DNA of 64,000 bases from JBAZHE01 sp964547855. Lineage in GTDB: Bacteria > Patescibacteriota > Patescibacteriia > Patescibacteriales > WJLG01. This document shows positions 50,569-59,271 of the stretch, piece by piece. Position 1 is the stretch's first letter, and each line of letters opens with the position of its first letter. The notes below the pieces were generated by a model that did no database searches, was not told the DNA's origin, and saw nothing but the letters and a program-made list of their open reading frames with translations. The translations under genes were made by a program, and so were the position numbers. The stretch spans positions 1 to 64,000 of the forward strand of contig CAZJPG010000002.1 in NCBI GenBank assembly GCA_964547855.1, given 5' to 3'.

Positions 50569-51168
50569 ATGCTTTCTAAATTATTCGGTTCGAACGCCAG
50601 GGTCAAAATATTGAAACAGTTCTTATTTAACCCTGATGGAAGATATTACATCAGACAGCTAGCCAGAGACCTTTCCTTGCAAGTTAACTCTGTGCGCAGG
50701 GAATTAGACAATTTAGAGGACTTCGGCCTATTAAGAACGGAGACTGCCGCCGATAAGGAAGAGGGGCAAAACGATAAAGTCGGGCAGGAGAAGAAGTATT
50801 ACAGAGTGAACAAAAATTTTGCACTGTTCGAGGATATCAAAGCCTTAGTCGCTAAATCACAAATTCTTTATAAGGATGATTTAGTTAAAAATCTTGCTAA
50901 ATTAGGCAATATTAAGCTTTTATTATTGACTGGCATCTTCGTCAACAAGTTTAATTCCCCAATAGATATACTCATGGTCGGTAGGGTCAACAAGGATAAA
51001 TTGGTCAAGACCATTAAAGACTTGGAGCTTGATTTGGGTAGAGAGGTCAACTATACGATCATGGATGCGGCAGAGTTTAAGTATCGTCGAGACATAACAG
51101 ATATTTTTCTTTACGACATACTTGAGGGAGAGAAGATCGTTGTTATTGACGAAATTGGAATTTCATAG
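50569..51168 (+). CDS. Winged-helix regulator with degenerate nucleotidyltransferase domain
   Basis: The 199-residue protein has an N-terminal winged helix (KILKQFLFNPDGRYYIRQLARDLSLQVNSVRRELDNLEDFGLL, about 13-55). Its C-terminal domain resembles a minimal nucleotidyltransferase (LLLLTGIFVNKFNSPIDILMVGRV near 118-143), but the GS..R and paired acidic catalytic residues are not present. Such fusions are common in CPR genomes and are thought to be regulators that bind, not transfer, nucleotides. It stands alone, upstream of the ATP synthase operon, and could regulate it. Confidence 0.75.
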   Translation: MLSKLFGSNARVKILKQFLFNPDGRYYIRQLARDLSLQVNSVRRELDNLEDFGLLRTETAADKEEGQNDKVGQEKKYYRVNKNFALFEDIKALVAKSQILYKDDLVKNLAKLGNIKLLLLTGIFVNKFNSPIDILMVGRVNKDKLVKTIKDLELDLGREVNYTIMDAAEFKYRRDITDIFLYDILEGEKIVVIDEIGIS

Positions 51169-51205
51169 CTTTTGTTTTTTCCACAGACCAGAACAAAAAA
51201 AGTCA

Positions 51206-51234
51206 TTGACTATTTAGCCTAGTATTGGTATCAT
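51206..51234 (+). promoter_or_regulatory. Promoter of the ATP synthase operon
   Basis: TTGACT at 51206-51211, a 17-nt spacer and TATCAT at 51229-51234. A hairpin around AATTCC/GGAATT at about 51252-51283 follows in the leader. Confidence 0.7.
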
Positions 51235-51308
51235 ATTCTATTATCCATTTTTAATTCCACCCCCGAAGAAGAGGGAGGGAATTAATTTTTTTTCCGAAAG
51301 AAAAAGGT

Positions 51309-51605
51309 ATGGATGACAAAAAAAACAACAAAAAAAGGGAATTCAGGGCTTTTGCTCTGACGACTTCATTATATGGAGGAGCTTCCATTTTGGGTCCCTT
51401 ATTGATATTGGGAGGTGGTGGATATGTCTTAGACAGGATTTTTCATTCCGGCCGCCTCTTTTTTATTTGCGGAATCGCTTCAGCTTTCATTGTTACCAAT
51501 GTTTTGTTGTATAAAAGAGCTGCCAAGATAACTCAAGAGATATCAAGGTTGTCCACTCCACCCAAGGTCGACGATCCTGATGTTAGTGAGGAGACAATAA
51601 AATAG
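51309..51605 (+). CDS. AtpI/AtpZ-like ATP synthase assembly protein
   Basis: The 98-residue protein has two membrane helices (about 20-40 and 47-70) separated by a turn rich in Gly (LLILGGGGYVLDRIFHSGR). This is typical of the AtpI/AtpZ proteins that help assemble the c-ring and carry Mg or Ca. It is the first gene of the atp operon, and its stop is 1 base before atpB. Confidence 0.8.
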   Translation: MDDKKNNKKREFRAFALTTSLYGGASILGPLLILGGGGYVLDRIFHSGRLFFICGIASAFIVTNVLLYKRAAKITQEISRLSTPPKVDDPDVSEETIK

Positions 51606-51606
51606 C

Positions 51607-52446
51607 ATGGAAATATCACTTTCTCCGGAGATCCTATTCAATGTTTGGGGTTTTCCGGTGACAAATTCGTTTTTATTGATGATGGCCCTATCTGTCTCCA
51701 TTGTAGTTTTTTCTTTGGCTATGGGGTCTGGACTTAAGATGGTCCCGTCGAGGATACAGAGTTTGGTAGAGCTTTTATTTGAAGGCGCTTGGGATTTTGT
51801 TTTGGGCGTCGTTGGATCCAAGAAGAAGGCTAAAAAGATATTTCCATACGTTTTTACTATATTCATTTTTGTTCTATCGGCTAATTTGCTAACTCTTATT
51901 CCAGGACAAAATGCCGTTTCTTTAAAGAAGGTCGATGGAGCTGTGCCTTTATTTAGGGCTATTATGGCCGATTATGGCTTAGTGTTCGTGATGACCATAG
52001 TTTCTGTGATAATGATGCAAATAATCGCTTTGGCGGCCATAGGCCCATTAGGTTACGTCGGTAAATTCATAAACGTTAAGAATCTTGGCTTGTTCTTTGC
52101 CTCTTTGTTCTCTGGCAAGCCAAAGTTTGGTCTCTTGGCACAGGGGTTTTTGGACGTTTTCCTTGGTTTTATGGATATAATAGGCGAGTTAGCTAAAGTT
52201 TTTTCCTTGTCATTCCGTCTTTTTGGTAATGTTTTCGCTGGCGAGGTGCTTGGGGCTGTGATGCTGTTCTTATTGCCATTCTTCGGGCCATTGCCTTTCT
52301 TGTTCTTGGGTTTGTTAAGTTCTTGCGTCCAGGCCTTTGTCTTTGCCGTTTTGACTTTGATATTTGTAAATATGGCTAGCGAGGCTGGTGGCGATATCGA
52401 GGGCGTCGAGAAGATAGAGGAGGAGTTGAGTGAATCGTTTAGTTAA
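51607..52446 (+). CDS. atpB: ATP synthase subunit a
   Basis: Subunit a forms the ion half-channels beside the c-ring. The 279-residue protein has five or six membrane helices, with the essential arginine in LSFRLFGNVFAGEVL near residue 198 and the C-terminal AFVFAVLTLIFVNMA segment. It also has NLLTLIPGQNAV near 100. It is co-transcribed with the rest of the operon. Confidence 0.94.
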   Translation: MEISLSPEILFNVWGFPVTNSFLLMMALSVSIVVFSLAMGSGLKMVPSRIQSLVELLFEGAWDFVLGVVGSKKKAKKIFPYVFTIFIFVLSANLLTLIPGQNAVSLKKVDGAVPLFRAIMADYGLVFVMTIVSVIMMQIIALAAIGPLGYVGKFINVKNLGLFFASLFSGKPKFGLLAQGFLDVFLGFMDIIGELAKVFSLSFRLFGNVFAGEVLGAVMLFLLPFFGPLPFLFLGLLSSCVQAFVFAVLTLIFVNMASEAGGDIEGVEKIEEELSESFS

Positions 52447-52495
52447 TTAATAATCACGGCCCCGTTTTTTAGCGGTGTCGAGAATAATTAAAAAT

Positions 52496-52723
52496 ATGGA
52501 ACCAGAAGTTTTTAAATTATTGGCTGCCGGCCTATGTATGGGCTTGGGCGCCATTGGTCCTGGCATCGGTGAAGGTCATATCGGCGCTAAGGCTTTGGAA
52601 GGTATTAGCCGCAACCCAGAAGTTGCTGGTAAGATAACACCTTTGATGTTCGTGGCTATGGCCGTAACCGAATCCACAGGTATCTATTCCTTGGTTATCG
52701 CTTTGATCATCCTTTTCAGCTAG
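52496..52723 (+). CDS. atpE: ATP synthase subunit c
   Basis: The 75-residue protein forms the rotating c-ring. Helix 1 has GAIGPGIGEGHIGAKALE and helix 2 has AVTESTGIYSLVIALIILF. The ion-binding carboxylate is E59, followed by S60 and T61. E26 lies where Na+-binding c subunits carry Gln (Q32 in Ilyobacter numbering). The E26/E59/S60 set equals the two-carboxylate Na+ motif described for Fusobacterium, so Na+ rather than H+ coupling is predicted. The ATG at 52496 is used; a GTG at 52475 is less likely. Confidence 0.95.
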   Translation: MEPEVFKLLAAGLCMGLGAIGPGIGEGHIGAKALEGISRNPEVAGKITPLMFVAMAVTESTGIYSLVIALIILFS

Positions 52724-52793
52724 AAAATAGAGCAACCACCCATTGCCGCCAAAAGCAAGGGGTGGAAACCTTATTTTTTAACTTTTTATCTAT

Positions 52794-53288
52794 ATGGGTT
52801 TGCTGAAAGTCTTGGGCATCGATTGGAGGATATTGCTTGCCCAGTTTATAAATTTTTCCGTCTTGCTGTTCGTCTTGTATAAATTCGCTTACAAGCCGAT
52901 GTTTAAGTTTCTAGAGGATAGAAAAAAGAAAATAGAGGACGGCATAGAGAATGCGGTTTTGGCTGAGGAGCGCCTTAAGCAGATAGAGGAGAAAGAGCGC
53001 GAAGTCATGAGGAATGCGAAGAAAGAAGCGGTGGCCATATTGGAGGAGGCTCGTTTAGAAGCGGAGAATAATAAGAAGATAGCCGTCGATAAAGCTAAGG
53101 AAGAGATCGGAAAAATAATAAACCAAGAAAAGGAAGGCATGCGCCGGGAAAAAGCCGAAGTTTTGAAAAGCATTAAAAAGGAAGTAGCTGGCCTGGTCGC
53201 TATTTCATTAGAAAAAATACTTAAGGACGAGGTCAGTTTGGATAAGGATCAAGAGTTCATAAAAAAGGCCTTAAAAAAAGTAGAATAA
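52794..53288 (+). CDS. atpF: ATP synthase subunit b
   Basis: Subunit b forms the peripheral stalk. The 164-residue protein has one N-terminal membrane helix (about 12-30) and a long charged coiled coil (about 38-145, FLEDRKKKIEDGIENAVLAEERLKQIEEK), then a short C-terminal helix contacting delta. The length and layout are typical. Confidence 0.93.
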   Translation: MGLLKVLGIDWRILLAQFINFSVLLFVLYKFAYKPMFKFLEDRKKKIEDGIENAVLAEERLKQIEEKEREVMRNAKKEAVAILEEARLEAENNKKIAVDKAKEEIGKIINQEKEGMRREKAEVLKSIKKEVAGLVAISLEKILKDEVSLDKDQEFIKKALKKVE

Positions 53289-53292
53289 ACCC

Positions 53293-53691
53293 ATGAAGAT
53301 AAGCGCCAAACAATACGCGAAAGCCCTTTTGGAGTCGGTATTGTCCGCTCCGGACAAGGAGAAGGAGATAATTAAAAGGTTCGCCTCTCTTTTGTTTAAG
53401 AGTGGCAAGTCTTCGATGTTGCCGGCGATAGTAGAGCATTTTGAGCTTTTATGGAATGAACACCACAACATATCGGATGTGGAGATAATATCCGCCCGCC
53501 AATTGTCCGATGAAGTTTACAAAATGCTGGAAAAGAAAGCGGCTGTTATGGCTGGAGTCGATAAGATAGAAGCAAAAAAAACCTTGGATCCAAAGATCTT
53601 AGGGGGTGCAGTGCTTCGTTATCAGGATAAAGTTCTTGATATGAGCCTGTACACAAAATTTGAACACTTAAAAGATACATTAAAAGGTTAA
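53293..53691 (+). CDS. atpH: ATP synthase subunit delta
   Basis: The 132-residue protein joins the stalk to F1. It starts KISAKQYAKALLESV (delta N-terminal domain) and ends with VDKIEAKKTLDPKILGGAVLRYQDKVLDMSL, the C-terminal domain pattern. It is shorter than usual (about 175), having lost part of the N-terminal six-helix domain. Confidence 0.88.
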   Translation: MKISAKQYAKALLESVLSAPDKEKEIIKRFASLLFKSGKSSMLPAIVEHFELLWNEHHNISDVEIISARQLSDEVYKMLEKKAAVMAGVDKIEAKKTLDPKILGGAVLRYQDKVLDMSLYTKFEHLKDTLKG

Positions 53692-53701
53692 GTTCAATAA
53701 T

Positions 53702-55237
53702 ATGTCCAACACTAAGGATTTCATCATTGAGGAGTTAAAAAAGGAGATAAACGATTTTAAGTCGGATGTCAAAGAGAAGACCTTCGGTAGGGTGCGAGAG
53801 GTCGGTGACGGAATTGCCAGACTTTCCGGTCTTTCCGACGTGATGATGTCGGAAATGCTTGAGTTTAAAACCTCTGCAGGTTTGCGTTATGGAGTGGCTT
53901 TGAATCTTGATGAGGATAGCGTTGGTGCCATTATTCTTGATGATCATCTCTCCATAAAAGAAGGTGACGAGGTTTGCAGTACTGGAAAAATATTGGAAGT
54001 GCCAGTGTCTGATAGTATAATCGGTAGAGTTCTTAATCCACTTGGCCGCTCTTTGGATGGAGGCGAAGAGATCAAGGCCGATAAATATTATCCAGTGGAA
54101 AAAGTCGCCCCTGGAGTCATTACTCGTGAGTCGGTTAAAAAACCTCTGCAGACCGGAATTAAGGCTGTCGATGCGATGATTCCAATCGGACGCGGTCAGC
54201 GCGAATTAATCATTGGCGACCGTCAGATCGGTAAGACTGCTATAGCCATTGACACCATCATTAATCAGAAGAGTGAGAATGTTAAATGTATCTATGTCGC
54301 TGTCGGACAAAAGGAATCTAAGATCGCCAATATAGTGGCAAAGTTGAAGGATGCTGGCGCTATGGAATATACGACCGTCGTAGCGGCCGGAGCCTCAGAT
54401 CCAGCTTCCTTGCTTTACATAGCCCCTTATGCCGGTTGTGCTATGGCTGAATATTTTCTAGATAAAGGAGAGGATGTTCTTATAGTTTATGATGACCTCT
54501 CTAAGCATGCCGCGGCCTATCGCGAGATATCTTTGCTTTTAAGAAGACCCCCTGGTCGTGAAGCCTATCCTGGTGACGTTTTTTATTTGCACTCTCGTTT
54601 GTTGGAGCGCGCTTGTAAATTGAATAAGGATTTTGGAGGTGGATCGATTACTGCTTTGCCTATAATCGAAACTCAGGCTGGAGACGTGTCCGCCTATATT
54701 CCAACCAACGTCATCTCTATTACCGATGGTCAGATATATCTGGAGCCAGATTTGTTCTATCAGGGAAATCGCCCAGCTATCAATGCCGGCATTTCAGTGT
54801 CTCGTGTAGGATCGTCTGCTCAGATCAAGGCCATGAAGAAAGTCGCTGGTAAAATGCGTTTAGAGGTCGCTCAATTCCGTGAGTTGGCGGCTTTTGCTCA
54901 GTTCAGCTCCGATCTTGATCAGGAAACGAAGAAAAAATTAGAAAGAGGCAAGAGAATAGTCGAGGTTTTGAAACAAGTTCAGTATGTGCCGATGTCAGTG
55001 GATAAGCAGGTCGCCGTCTTCTTTGCCGTAACCTCTGGATTGATGGATGATGTCCCGCAGGAAAAGATAGGCGAATTCGAGGCCGGCATGTTGTCATATA
55101 TCGAGAATAAGTCATCGGATATCCTTGAAAAGATAAAACAAACTTCAGAACTGGATGAGTCCGCACAAGAGGAATTAAAGAAGACTATAAACGATTTTAA
55201 GGACACCGTAGATTATTTAGAAAGCGGTTTAGCTTAG
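53702..55237 (+). CDS. atpA: ATP synthase subunit alpha
   Basis: The 511-residue protein forms the non-catalytic sites of F1. It has the N-terminal crown (GRVREVGDGIARLSGL), Walker A GDRQIGKT near residue 173 (usually GDRQTGKT), DDLSKHA near 265, RRPPGREAYPGDVFYLHSRLLER near 280 and the arginine finger in NAGISVSRVGSSAQ near 363. The C-terminal domain is complete. Confidence 0.97.
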   Translation: MSNTKDFIIEELKKEINDFKSDVKEKTFGRVREVGDGIARLSGLSDVMMSEMLEFKTSAGLRYGVALNLDEDSVGAIILDDHLSIKEGDEVCSTGKILEVPVSDSIIGRVLNPLGRSLDGGEEIKADKYYPVEKVAPGVITRESVKKPLQTGIKAVDAMIPIGRGQRELIIGDRQIGKTAIAIDTIINQKSENVKCIYVAVGQKESKIANIVAKLKDAGAMEYTTVVAAGASDPASLLYIAPYAGCAMAEYFLDKGEDVLIVYDDLSKHAAAYREISLLLRRPPGREAYPGDVFYLHSRLLERACKLNKDFGGGSITALPIIETQAGDVSAYIPTNVISITDGQIYLEPDLFYQGNRPAINAGISVSRVGSSAQIKAMKKVAGKMRLEVAQFRELAAFAQFSSDLDQETKKKLERGKRIVEVLKQVQYVPMSVDKQVAVFFAVTSGLMDDVPQEKIGEFEAGMLSYIENKSSDILEKIKQTSELDESAQEELKKTINDFKDTVDYLESGLA

Positions 55238-55278
55238 GTTGTCAAAGAAAGATTTTAAAATGATAACCGTCAATTTAA

Positions 55279-56277
55279 ATGCCAAGCGCTAAAGAAATAC
55301 AACGCCGAATAAAATCGGTGAAAAATATAAAGAAGATCACCAAAGCCATGGAAATGGTGGCGGCGGCCAAGATGCGTAAGACCATCGAGGCAGTTTTGCG
55401 CACCCGTACTTATGCCAATTTGGGTTGGATGACGCTTTTGAATATCTCTGCCTCTGCCGGAGCCGGAAGACATCTTCATCCATTTTTGGATAAAAGATCA
55501 GAAGTTAAACGTGAAGCTATAATCTTAATATCCTCAAATCGCGGTCTGTGCAGTAATTTTAACTCCGCCATTATAAATAAGGCCGTTAGGTCTATATTGA
55601 AACATGGGTATGAAGAGCGACGCTTGACCGAGAGAGTCGTTCAGGAATTCGGTCGTGACGTCGATTTCATAGTTGTGGGTAGAAAAGGTTTGGCAGTAAA
55701 GGCTCGTTACGGATTGCCAGTCGTGGCTGATTTCCCTAAGCAGGACGTAGCTTTCGAGGTTAAGGAGATAATACCAGTGGCTAAATTAGTCATAAATGAT
55801 TATTTAGCCGGGAAATATGACAAAGTCATGGTCGCCTATACAGACTTCGTCAATGCCTCGAAACAAGTCCCTCGCGTCAAACAGTTGTTGCCAATAGATC
55901 TGTCGTCAAAAGATGAACACTTGGGCGTCGTTGGTCTTGATTCAAGGGTTGGTTCTGATAAAGAGTTCATCAAGAAAAAAGAAGAGAAATATCTTTCAAG
56001 ATCATCCGATACGCCATACACTTTTACCTTTGAACCGGATCAGGAGACTATACTTAAAGAAATAGTGCCGCGCTTAATAGAAGTTCAGCTGTTTCAGGCT
56101 TTATTGGAGTCGAACGCTTCGGAGCACAGCGCTAGAATGTCGGCTATGAAGAAGGCCTCCGATGCCGCCGAAGACATAAGTTCCGAATTGACTTTGTTTT
56201 ACAACAAGGCTCGTCAAGCCGGTATAACCAATGAGATCTCGGAGATCGTGGCAGGGGTCAATGCTTTAAGCAACTAA
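55279..56277 (+). CDS. atpG: ATP synthase subunit gamma
   Basis: The 332-residue protein forms the central rotor shaft. The N-terminal helix IQRRIKSVKNIKKITKAMEMVAAAKMRK and the C-terminal RMSAMKKASDAAEDISSELTLFYNKARQAGITNEISEIVAGVNAL form the coiled coil. It is about 40 residues longer than usual, mainly in the Rossmann-like middle (an insertion near 205-255 containing DLSSKDEHLGVVGLDSR). Confidence 0.94.
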   Translation: MPSAKEIQRRIKSVKNIKKITKAMEMVAAAKMRKTIEAVLRTRTYANLGWMTLLNISASAGAGRHLHPFLDKRSEVKREAIILISSNRGLCSNFNSAIINKAVRSILKHGYEERRLTERVVQEFGRDVDFIVVGRKGLAVKARYGLPVVADFPKQDVAFEVKEIIPVAKLVINDYLAGKYDKVMVAYTDFVNASKQVPRVKQLLPIDLSSKDEHLGVVGLDSRVGSDKEFIKKKEEKYLSRSSDTPYTFTFEPDQETILKEIVPRLIEVQLFQALLESNASEHSARMSAMKKASDAAEDISSELTLFYNKARQAGITNEISEIVAGVNALSN

Positions 56278-56316
56278 AATTAAATAATAAGAATTAAGAA
56301 TTAAATAGATAAGCAT

Positions 56317-57711
56317 ATGTCGGAAAAGGTTAAAAAATCCATAGGCAAAATAAAACAGGTCGTCGGAGCGGTAGTCGATGTCGCTTTCGATGGTGATCTG
56401 CCCAAGATATTCAATGCTTTGACGATCGAAAAAAAGAGCGGCGAGAGATTGGTCTTGGAAGTTCAGCAACATAAAGGTTTTAATGTCGTTAGAACCATCG
56501 CTTTAGGCACCACTGATGGACTCAAGAGGGGTGATGAGGTCGTTGATACCGGTGAAGGCATAAACGTCCCGGTCGGCAAAGAGACTTTGGGCAGGATATT
56601 CAACGTCTTAGGAGAGGTCGTCGATGGTGGTCAAGAAGTTAAGACAAAGAAAACTTACGAAATACATCGTCCAGCACCGTCTTTTGTCGAGCAGTCCACT
56701 AAAACGGAAATCCTAGAGACCGGTATTAAGGTCATAGATTTGATCTGTCCGATCGCCAAGGGAGGAAAGGTTGGTCTATTCGGCGGCGCTGGTGTCGGTA
56801 AGACTGTCGTTATTCAGGAATTCATCAACAACATTGCTAAGGCTCATGGTGGATTTTCCGTTTTTGCCGGAGTAGGAGAGCGTACTCGTGAAGGTAACGA
56901 CTTGTATCATGAAATGAAAGACGCTGGTGTTTTGGATAAGGTGGCTATGGTCTTTGGACAGATGAACGAGGCCCCTGGAAATCGTGCTAGAGTGGCCTTG
57001 ACCGGTCTTTCCATGGCTGAATATTTTCGCGATGAGGACAATCAAGACGTACTTTTCTTTATTGATAATATTTTTCGCTTCACTCAAGCTGGTAGTGAGG
57101 TCTCGACCTTGCTTGGAAGAATGCCATCGGCAGTAGGTTATCAGCCTACGTTAGCTACGGAAATGGGCGAATTGCAGGAGCGTATAACTTCGACCGATAA
57201 AGGATCCATAACTTCGATTCAGGCCGTTTATGTTCCAGCCGACGACTTGACCGATCCAGCCCCGGCCACTACTTTCGCTCATCTGGACTCAACAGTGGTG
57301 TTGTCTCGCGGATTATCCGAACTTGGTATTTATCCTGCCGTAGATCCGCTTGATTCATCTTCGACCATCCTTGATCCGAACATAGTCGGAACGGAGCATT
57401 ACAATGTCGCCAGAGGCGTTCAGAACGTCTTGCAGCGCTACAAAGACCTTCAAGACATTATCGCCATCCTTGGTATGGAGGAATTGTCGGCCGAAGACAG
57501 GTTGACCGTATCCAGGGCTCGTAAGATACAAAAATTCCTTTCCCAGCCTTTCCATGTCGCCGAAGCTTTTACTGGTCGCAGCGGTAAATATGTTAAATTG
57601 AGCGATACCATTCGCGGCTTTGCCGAGATATTGGAGGGTAAGCACGATGACAAGCACGAGGATGATTTTTATATGGTCGGAGGAGTGGATGAGATCGACG
57701 CTAAGAAATAG
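56317..57711 (+). CDS. atpD: ATP synthase subunit beta
   Basis: The 464-residue protein is the catalytic subunit. It has Walker A GGAGVGKT near 150, the catalytic Glu in GVGERTREGNDLY near 185, Walker B DVLFFIDNIFRFTQAG near 246 (Asp of FFIDN) and ATFAHLDSTVVLSRGL near 322. All catalytic residues are present, so the enzyme should be active. Confidence 0.98.
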   Translation: MSEKVKKSIGKIKQVVGAVVDVAFDGDLPKIFNALTIEKKSGERLVLEVQQHKGFNVVRTIALGTTDGLKRGDEVVDTGEGINVPVGKETLGRIFNVLGEVVDGGQEVKTKKTYEIHRPAPSFVEQSTKTEILETGIKVIDLICPIAKGGKVGLFGGAGVGKTVVIQEFINNIAKAHGGFSVFAGVGERTREGNDLYHEMKDAGVLDKVAMVFGQMNEAPGNRARVALTGLSMAEYFRDEDNQDVLFFIDNIFRFTQAGSEVSTLLGRMPSAVGYQPTLATEMGELQERITSTDKGSITSIQAVYVPADDLTDPAPATTFAHLDSTVVLSRGLSELGIYPAVDPLDSSSTILDPNIVGTEHYNVARGVQNVLQRYKDLQDIIAILGMEELSAEDRLTVSRARKIQKFLSQPFHVAEAFTGRSGKYVKLSDTIRGFAEILEGKHDDKHEDDFYMVGGVDEIDAKK

Positions 57712-57733
57712 GCAGCGAATAAAATTATAATTT

Positions 57734-58165
57734 ATGTCTAAAACCATTAACTTCGAAATAGTCACTCCAGAGAAAGAGGTGTTAAAGGAGGAAGTGACTG
57801 AAGTTACCATACCTACTTCCGAGGGTGAGATAACGGTTCTACCTAATCACGTGCCGCTGATTTCGTTTTTGAAATCCGGAGTCATAATCATGCGCAAAAG
57901 CGATGGTGGTCGGGATGTGGCTTTCGTGTCCGGAGGTTTTGTCGAGGTCTTAAAGAATAAAGTCGTCATTTTAGCCGACGTTGCCGATCGAGCCGAGGAC
58001 TTAGATGAAACTAAAGTAGAAGAAGCTAGAAGAAGGGCAGAAGAGGATATGAAGAATGTTCGCCACGAAGATGCGGAAGAATTCGCTCAAGTCAGGGCTC
58101 AATTGGATAGGGCGCTGGCAAGGGGTAAAGCGGTCAAGAAGTGGCGCAATATTAGGGCTTATTAA
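57734..58165 (+). CDS. atpC: ATP synthase subunit epsilon
   Basis: The 143-residue protein has the beta-sandwich N-terminal domain (EIVTPEKEVLKEEVTEVTIPTSEGEITVLPNHVPLIS) and the C-terminal helical hairpin (EARRRAEEDMKNVRHEDAEEFAQVRAQLDRALAR) that can inhibit ATP hydrolysis. It ends the operon, with a terminator at 58178-58208. Confidence 0.95.
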   Translation: MSKTINFEIVTPEKEVLKEEVTEVTIPTSEGEITVLPNHVPLISFLKSGVIIMRKSDGGRDVAFVSGGFVEVLKNKVVILADVADRAEDLDETKVEEARRRAEEDMKNVRHEDAEEFAQVRAQLDRALARGKAVKKWRNIRAY

Positions 58166-58177
58166 TAGTTTGATAAG

Positions 58178-58208
58178 ATCGAGGCTTGATCAAGGCCTCG
58201 ATTTTTTT
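58178..58208 (+). terminator. Terminator of the ATP synthase operon
   Basis: ATCGAGGC (58178-58185) pairs with GCCTCGAT (58195-58202), followed by seven T residues. Confidence 0.9.
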
Positions 58209-58304
58209 ATTGTCAAAAGGTTATTATTGACAAAAAATGAAAAATATGCTATCATATCAAAATATCTAAAAAATCTCATATTTTGGGAATAACAAGGAGT
58301 TTTT

Positions 58305-59132
58305 ATGAATATCCATCAGTATTTCAATCTGATAGCCAAAAAGAAGCAGACTATCGTCATTATCATGTCGATATTCTTGTCTGTGGCTATCCTGGCTTCG
58401 GCCGTTCAACCGTTTAAATACGGTTCTTCGCTCAAGCTTTTGACTATCAACACGTTCAAGGACACTGACCCTTATACGGTCTCTCGTTCCAATGAATATT
58501 TGAGCAATCTTTTGTCTCAAATCGTTTCTTCCAACTCATTCTTCGAGAAGGTCAAGACTTCCAATTCTGGGATCGACACCTCGTATTTTAAGGGTGATAG
58601 TCAGAAACAGATGAAGAGATGGAATAAGACGGTTAAGGCCAAGGCCTTGGGAGATACAGGTATGATAACTATAGATATCTATCACACCGATCCATCGCAG
58701 GCCACTGAAATCGCCCGCTCTGTAGCTTATGTTTTGCAGACCGATCACGCTCAATATCATGGTTTTGGCGACAAGGTTCAGATCAAGATCATTGACGAGC
58801 CAATAACTTCTAAATTCCCTGTTCAGCCTAACGTGCCTATGAATTTAGGCTTGGCTGTTATATTTGGCTTGCTCTTCTCTTTGGGTTATATTTACATTTT
58901 CCCTGAAGAGAGGTATGATCTTAGGCTTTCTGGTTCAAGATCTGCGGCCAGGGTCAAGAAAGATGATGTCGTGACGAGCGAATCTGCTGCCATTGCCGAA
59001 AGTGTTTATCCGGAGATATATCAAAATGATGATTATGCCAAGAACTATAACCTAGCTTTAGCTGAGGCTGAGGCGGAGGATGGCGGTGATTTCGAGGAGA
59101 ACGGAGACATGAGTAATGTCTTAGTTAGGTAA
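58305..59132 (+). CDS. Wzz-like polysaccharide co-polymerase
   Basis: The 275-residue protein has two membrane helices (about 19-36 and 185-205) around an extracellular alpha/beta domain (about 40-180), including LTINTFKDTDPYTVSRSNEYLSNLL, and a Pro-rich IDEPITSKFPVQPNVPMNL before the second helix. This is the layout of Wzz and capsule co-polymerases, which set glycan chain length. The cytoplasmic tail is acidic and has no kinase motif. The ATG follows an AACAAGGAG site. Confidence 0.8.
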   Translation: MNIHQYFNLIAKKKQTIVIIMSIFLSVAILASAVQPFKYGSSLKLLTINTFKDTDPYTVSRSNEYLSNLLSQIVSSNSFFEKVKTSNSGIDTSYFKGDSQKQMKRWNKTVKAKALGDTGMITIDIYHTDPSQATEIARSVAYVLQTDHAQYHGFGDKVQIKIIDEPITSKFPVQPNVPMNLGLAVIFGLLFSLGYIYIFPEERYDLRLSGSRSAARVKKDDVVTSESAAIAESVYPEIYQNDDYAKNYNLALAEAEAEDGGDFEENGDMSNVLVR

Positions 59133-59271
59133 ATTTTTTTGGATTTTGACATAAAGAGGGTGATTTTCACCCTCTTAAGCCAAGACCTAAAAATTAAAGG
59201 TTTTTGGAAAAGGAATGTCCTTTAAATAAGAATCACTGAAAAAAATCAACCAAAAAAAAAGGAGGCTTCAC

